A DNA stretch of 64,000 nucleotides, taken from Lutraria lutraria (taxonomy: Eukaryota; Mollusca; Bivalvia; Venerida; Mactridae). This document shows positions 60,290-64,000 of the stretch, piece by piece (the stretch's first letter is position 1; the number at the start of each line of letters is the position of its first letter). The stretch lies in contig OZ026845.1 of assembly GCA_964023205.1 (NCBI GenBank), positions 7,822,001-7,886,000 of the forward strand. Direction: 5' to 3'. A model generated the notes under the pieces. It ran no database searches, was not told the origin of the DNA, and was given only the letters and a program-made list of their open reading frames with translations. The position numbers and the translations under genes were made by a program.

Positions 60290-61860
60290 AACATCAAACT
60301 TGAAAAACCGAAACAAATTACTTTTAAAAGACGTATCTGACTTTATGATAGAGGCGATTTCTCTCCGTATCGAAAAAAAGTCTGAAGACTTCAAATTGGG
60401 AACAAATCCTTGCTTCGGATTCCTTATACGATGTTGCAAAAAACATAACGGATACTATATTATCTGCAGCCTCTCAAACGATTCCCAACAAACTCGTCAC
60501 CATTCGCCCAAATGGAACTCATTGGCTCGACAATTGTATAAGCAAACATATCTCAGGAAACGTAATTAACTGCATAAACAAGCTAAAAACAATTGAATAC
60601 TGAACAAGCTTAGGCCATCTCGTCAGTAACGTGTTACCTATGCAAATTCGTCATCTCAATGGTCATTTATCATTGCTGGCGTCCCTCAGGGATGAATACT
60701 TCTGGTCCACTTCTCTTTCTCATATACATAAACGACATACATGTAGTTACTGAAATCAAATCTAGCATTAGACTCTTTGCAGACTTTACTTCATAGTTGA
60801 CGATCCTATTTCTGCAGCAAGACAACTTAACGAAGACCTAGAATATATATATACATTGTCACAATCTTGGCTTGTGTCTTTCAATCCATCTAAAACAAAA
60901 TCAATGTTAATATCCAAGAAAATCCGAAGGCCACAGCATCCACCTATATATTTCAACAACGTCGCAAGCGACGAAGGCACTTCTCATAGACACCTAGGAA
61001 ATCGTTCAAGTCTTGAACGGATGTACAACTCTTTTATTCGCCCTCTTCTTGAGTAAGCAGATGATGTTTGGGACAACTGTAACAACACACTTACAAACGA
61101 CATAGAAACGGTGAACAATGAAGCAGATCGAATAGTCGCAGGTGCCAAAGTACTGTAACATACAGACACTTCTTCAAGATCCAAAATGGGAATCTCTGGC
61201 TGCCAGATGGAAAATAACAGCGGCTGATACTTTTTTTCAAAATGTATAACAACCTTTCCGCTTTCTATCTTTCTAACCTAATACCCGGACTTGACAGAGA
61301 AAACAACAGAGGCTATGGATTTAGACAAATACGTAACGTTCCATCAAGAACACAATACTACAACTCATCTTTCTTCCTTCATCAATTCGAGGAATGCTTT
61401 TCCATTGGAAACGAGAAATTCTACTTCGCTGGTAGCCTTTATTATTAAGGCTGAATAGAAACCTTCTTAAACTTCCAATATGTTTCTACACCGCAACAAG
61501 GACAGGGCAGATCCTTCATACACACCTTCGACTAGGTTGCAGCTCACTTAACTATGACCTCAATAGACGCTCCTTAATTGATCCCTCTCTGTGTACATGC
61601 GGAGCTGTCGAGACAGTTGATCACTTTCTTTTATGTTGTCCACTATACCAACATCTACGTGACAAACATTTTACCAATATTCCTTGCCCGCTTACAAATA
61701 ACAATCTCCTATATGGATATGACAGCCAAACATCATCCAAAAACGTTTTGTTCAGTTATGTTTAACGCTACATGCTAGCATTCGCTTTACTTCTTAAAAT
61801 ATATCGAACGACCCGTTCATTTCATTATTGACATCCTTTCCTCTATTGCCCAATCTGTGT
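60290..61860 (+). mobile_element. decayed non-LTR retrotransposon (LINE) with internal deletion
   Basis: Fragments of a LINE ORF2-type protein can be read in shifting frames. At 60,300-60,540 there is the linker between endonuclease and reverse transcriptase (WEQILASDS, then TIPNKLVTIRPNG). At 60,650-60,790 reverse transcriptase blocks follow directly (AGVPQG at about 60,675, GPLLFLIYINDI, then LFADF where an active element has FADD). At 60,880-61,060 comes FNPSKTKSML, and at 61,230-61,640 the C-terminal region with a CxC..H...C-like knuckle (LCTCGAVETVDHFLLCCPLY across frames). The jump from linker to mid-RT shows an internal deletion of the early RT blocks. Stops, frameshifts and the lost second catalytic Asp make it inactive. 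It sits in intron 2 of the mucin-like gene. Confidence 0.82.
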
Positions 61861-62514
61861 AAGTCGTCTACTATAATACCTAAACTGTTAAAGCACTACA
61901 TGCCAGAGAGAGAACACATGAACACAATCCGTTGACTCTGTCCTGTCCCCATGACCACCAGAACGCACCACTGAACTCTTTATTAGAAATATAGGAATAT
62001 TCCTTTGCATCCAAACATTTTCTCCTACTTCTTGTTGGAATCTGCATAATTTTGTCTAATGATTTCATCGACAGCTTAATTTTAAATACTGAATCAATAC
62101 ACCAATGCAAATGTATATATGTTCGACTCATAAATACCATACGGAACGGACTTTATATATTAAGTTGAATTAAACTTGTTTTCAAATCCGATATGTCATT
62201 ATACTATGTATTAATTGCCCTGTATGTCTGTCATGGATGCAATTACCTTTTTGCATAAATACATGTATTGTTTAAACTAACAACAAACACAAAATTGTGA
62301 TAATGTTCATGCAATGACTTTATAGTATAATGTAATGTTTCCCGAAGTTATTTTTTTAACAACTTTAAAACTGATGTCATATAAAATTATACATCTCCAT
62401 TAAAAAGGCTTAGAAAATGGCCTGAAGGTAGATTAAGAAAGATGCAAAGAAAGAAGAAGTTCTAAAGACAAACAAGGCTTGTTATGATAATGATTATTAT
62501 ACTCTCAAACCTGT

Positions 62515-62595
62515 GAAAATGGCCATCCTTGGTAATGGTCTTTATTGTCAGGGAGGCCTTTATTCGGAGGTGGCCACTAACACAGGTTTGACTGT
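62515..62595. mobile_element. one end of a pogo-like MITE next to exon 3
   Basis: The stretch ends in ACAGGTTTGACTG followed by TA, and reads GGCCTTTATTCGGAGG and GGCCACTAACACAGG. The same end is present at 39,592-39,637, and a similar one at 21,550-21,563. TIRs reading CAGTCAAACCTGT next to TA are typical of pogo/Tigger-like elements. The other end was not recognised. Confidence 0.55.
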
Positions 62596-62653
62596 ACGAA
62601 TGTATATGAATGCGTTTAGTAATATCATAATATGATTATGAAAACCTTTTCAG

Positions 62654-63070
62654 GAACTTCATCTGCGTCCGTTCTTCTCAATGTATCCAAAACTGTGAGT
62701 ATATCAACAACGACAGGAAAAACATCAGCTGCAACAACAAAAGAGGTAACACAAGACAAAAAATTATCAAACAACAACTACAACATCACCGTCAACAACA
62801 ACACCGTCAACAACAGCACCGTCAACAACAACAACAACATCTACAACACCGTCAACAACAACACCGTCAACAACAACACCGTCAACAGCACCGTCAACAA
62901 CAACACCGTCAACAACAACATCTACAACACCGTCAACAACAACACCGTCAACAACAACATTTACAACAACAGTGGCAAAAACCGAAAAGACTACCGAAGC
63001 CACCACACCAAAACCCACGTCTCCAAAAACAACAACAAAAGCAACAACGGAAGCAAAAACAACAACAAGG
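62654..63070 (+). CDS. exon 3 of the same gene: mucin-like Thr/Pro/Ser domain, with apparent frameshift
   Basis: After the acceptor CCTTTTCAG the exon continues from the phase 1 junction as GTSSASVLLNVSKT and then a Thr-rich stretch up to a run of six A (62,758-62,763). Past that run the same frame becomes an Asn-rich repeat, whereas the frame one base later reads as a classic mucin pattern (repeats of TTTPS and TTTSTTPS, then TEKTTEATTPKPTSPKTTT), ending at AGG|GTAGGT (63,070/63,071), phase 0. Extracellular PTS domains of this kind are normally densely O-glycosylated. The frame change implies a one-base indel in the A run (assembly error, allele or true mutation), or a tiny alternative intron. 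The Asn-rich frame stays open to a stop at 63,074-63,076 and cannot be excluded. Later exons are outside the window. Confidence 0.68.
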
Positions 63071-64000
63071 GTAGGTAACTCTTTGTGTTGTTGCTGTATT
63101 CTTTATTATGTTGTTTGAGCGTGGTGGGGTTGAAAAGGCTTGTGTGGGTGTGGTCTTGTTGGTTGCCTTTTGTTTTTGCTTTTGTTTGTCTATGCGATGT
63201 GTTGTATGATATATGCTGTTATTGATTTGTTGGTGTTGGTAAAATGTGTTGATTTATGGCTTTGTCGATCTGTGTTGTAGAAAGTGTATGATTTACTGGT
63301 TGCGGTTCATGAGAAAATAATAATTGATATGGGATCTATCACAAAATACCGTGGCCGTGTTTACTATGCTTAAATTTCACAACGGATATTTTGTATCACT
63401 TTGATCTAAATTGCATGTTTTCATTTATTTATCAATTTTGGTGATGTACCTTTTTTCAAGAATATCTACGTCACTGCCAAAAGAATTTGGACGACGCACA
63501 GTAGTTTAAGTGTTTTTAGACCACTGTTGACTCGAAGTGGACTGTTTGCTCAATCTGATTAAAATCATATCCTTAAACCCGCTACGCTATGAGGATCTGA
63601 AGACGACCTATAGAAGGTCACCTCAGGTGACCTTTTCCACTAGCCAATCAGCGCCTTACTTTCATAATTCTGAAAGTGATCTGATTCTATTTTTAACCGC
63701 AGTTAAAAGCAATATTTGACTTGTAGTTATCACGAACACCTATTCTTACGCAACTAAATGTAATGATAGCGCCCATATGTGACATGCGTGTTTATTAAAT
63801 TTTCTGTACTACTATGTCGAATCGATCAGGATTACTAAAAAAATCAAAAAGTGGTTGCAGACAAATATGTTATACGTAATTTAATGTTTACTAACGTTAA
63901 ATAGCATCGTCAGGTAGAAAGTTCATTCGGCCAAAGTACCGATGAATCGAGTTATACGATTGGCTGAATTATAAATAGATATAAATAGTGATCATGGAAA
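63071..64000 (+). other. start of intron 3 of the mucin-like gene
   Basis: Begins GTAGGTAACT. It is T/G-rich at first, contains a perfect palindrome at 63,614-63,634 with AGGTCA/TGACCT half-sites, then CCAATCAGCG at 63,644. No further exon of matching phase was seen before the window ends. Confidence 0.5.

Larger units (their letters stand above)
59099..62653 (+). other. intron 2 of the mucin-like gene (3.6 kb), repeat-filled
   Basis: Sequence between exon 2 and exon 3. It holds an imperfect ATC triplet repeat (59,938-60,120), a decayed LINE (about 60,290-61,860) in the same orientation as the gene, and the end of a pogo-like MITE (62,515-62,595) that stops 58 bases before the exon 3 start. 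The rest is AT-rich with nothing recognisable. Confidence 0.6.

Noticed and set aside
62767..63018. Val/Asp/Gly-rich minus-strand frame
   Set aside because: Shadow of the repetitive mucin-like exon on the plus strand.

Overview
The window looks like AT-rich nuclear DNA from an animal, most likely a bivalve or another mollusc. I infer this from interspersed, decayed LINE 3' ends of a type common in mollusc genomes, several tRNA-derived SINE families that share a core, many small TA-flanked inverted-repeat elements, and one spliced gene with normal GT-AG introns. No bacterial-style operons, rRNA genes, intact tRNA genes or CRISPR arrays were seen. Most open reading frames of 60-90 codons here are chance frames in AT-rich DNA. 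Boundaries of decayed repeats are approximate because they were read by eye.

Layout. 1-2,600 and about 10,690-14,119 are two copies of one diverged duplicated segment, with a strikingly better conserved core. Between them lie a LINE 3' end (4,040-5,131) and a tRNA-like SINE split by an antisense, 5'-truncated LINE with a 6-bp target duplication (5,174-6,127). 14,120-35,325 is gene-poor and carries two larger inverted-repeat transposons (14,129-15,103 and 33,814-35,325), several MITEs and SINE copies. 37,030-39,640 holds a 1.66-kb near-palindrome (37,600-39,260) whose tips are tandem CAG/CTG-rich units, flanked on both sides by pogo-like sequence. 42,241-45,551 is a 25-bp minisatellite of 132 units in perfect register, ending against a fragment of LINE reverse transcriptase on the minus strand. 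46,000-55,400 is again scattered SINEs and MITEs.

The only convincing host gene is on the plus strand from 55,483 to beyond the right edge. Three exons (55,483-55,533; 58,894-59,098; 62,654-63,070) predict a single-pass type II membrane protein: a short cytosolic tail with an NPxY-type motif, a Ser-rich linker, a basic stop, a strongly hydrophobic segment, and a mucin-like Thr/Pro/Ser extracellular region. The mucin-like exon carries an apparent one-base frame change at an A6 run. The introns contain SINE, MITE, triplet-repeat and LINE sequence. The 3' part of the gene lies outside the window.

I see no clear new defence or metabolic system. The least explained structures are the long palindrome, the perfectly phased minisatellite with a local 150-bp higher-order period, the conserved core of the duplicated segment, and the mucin-like membrane protein gene.
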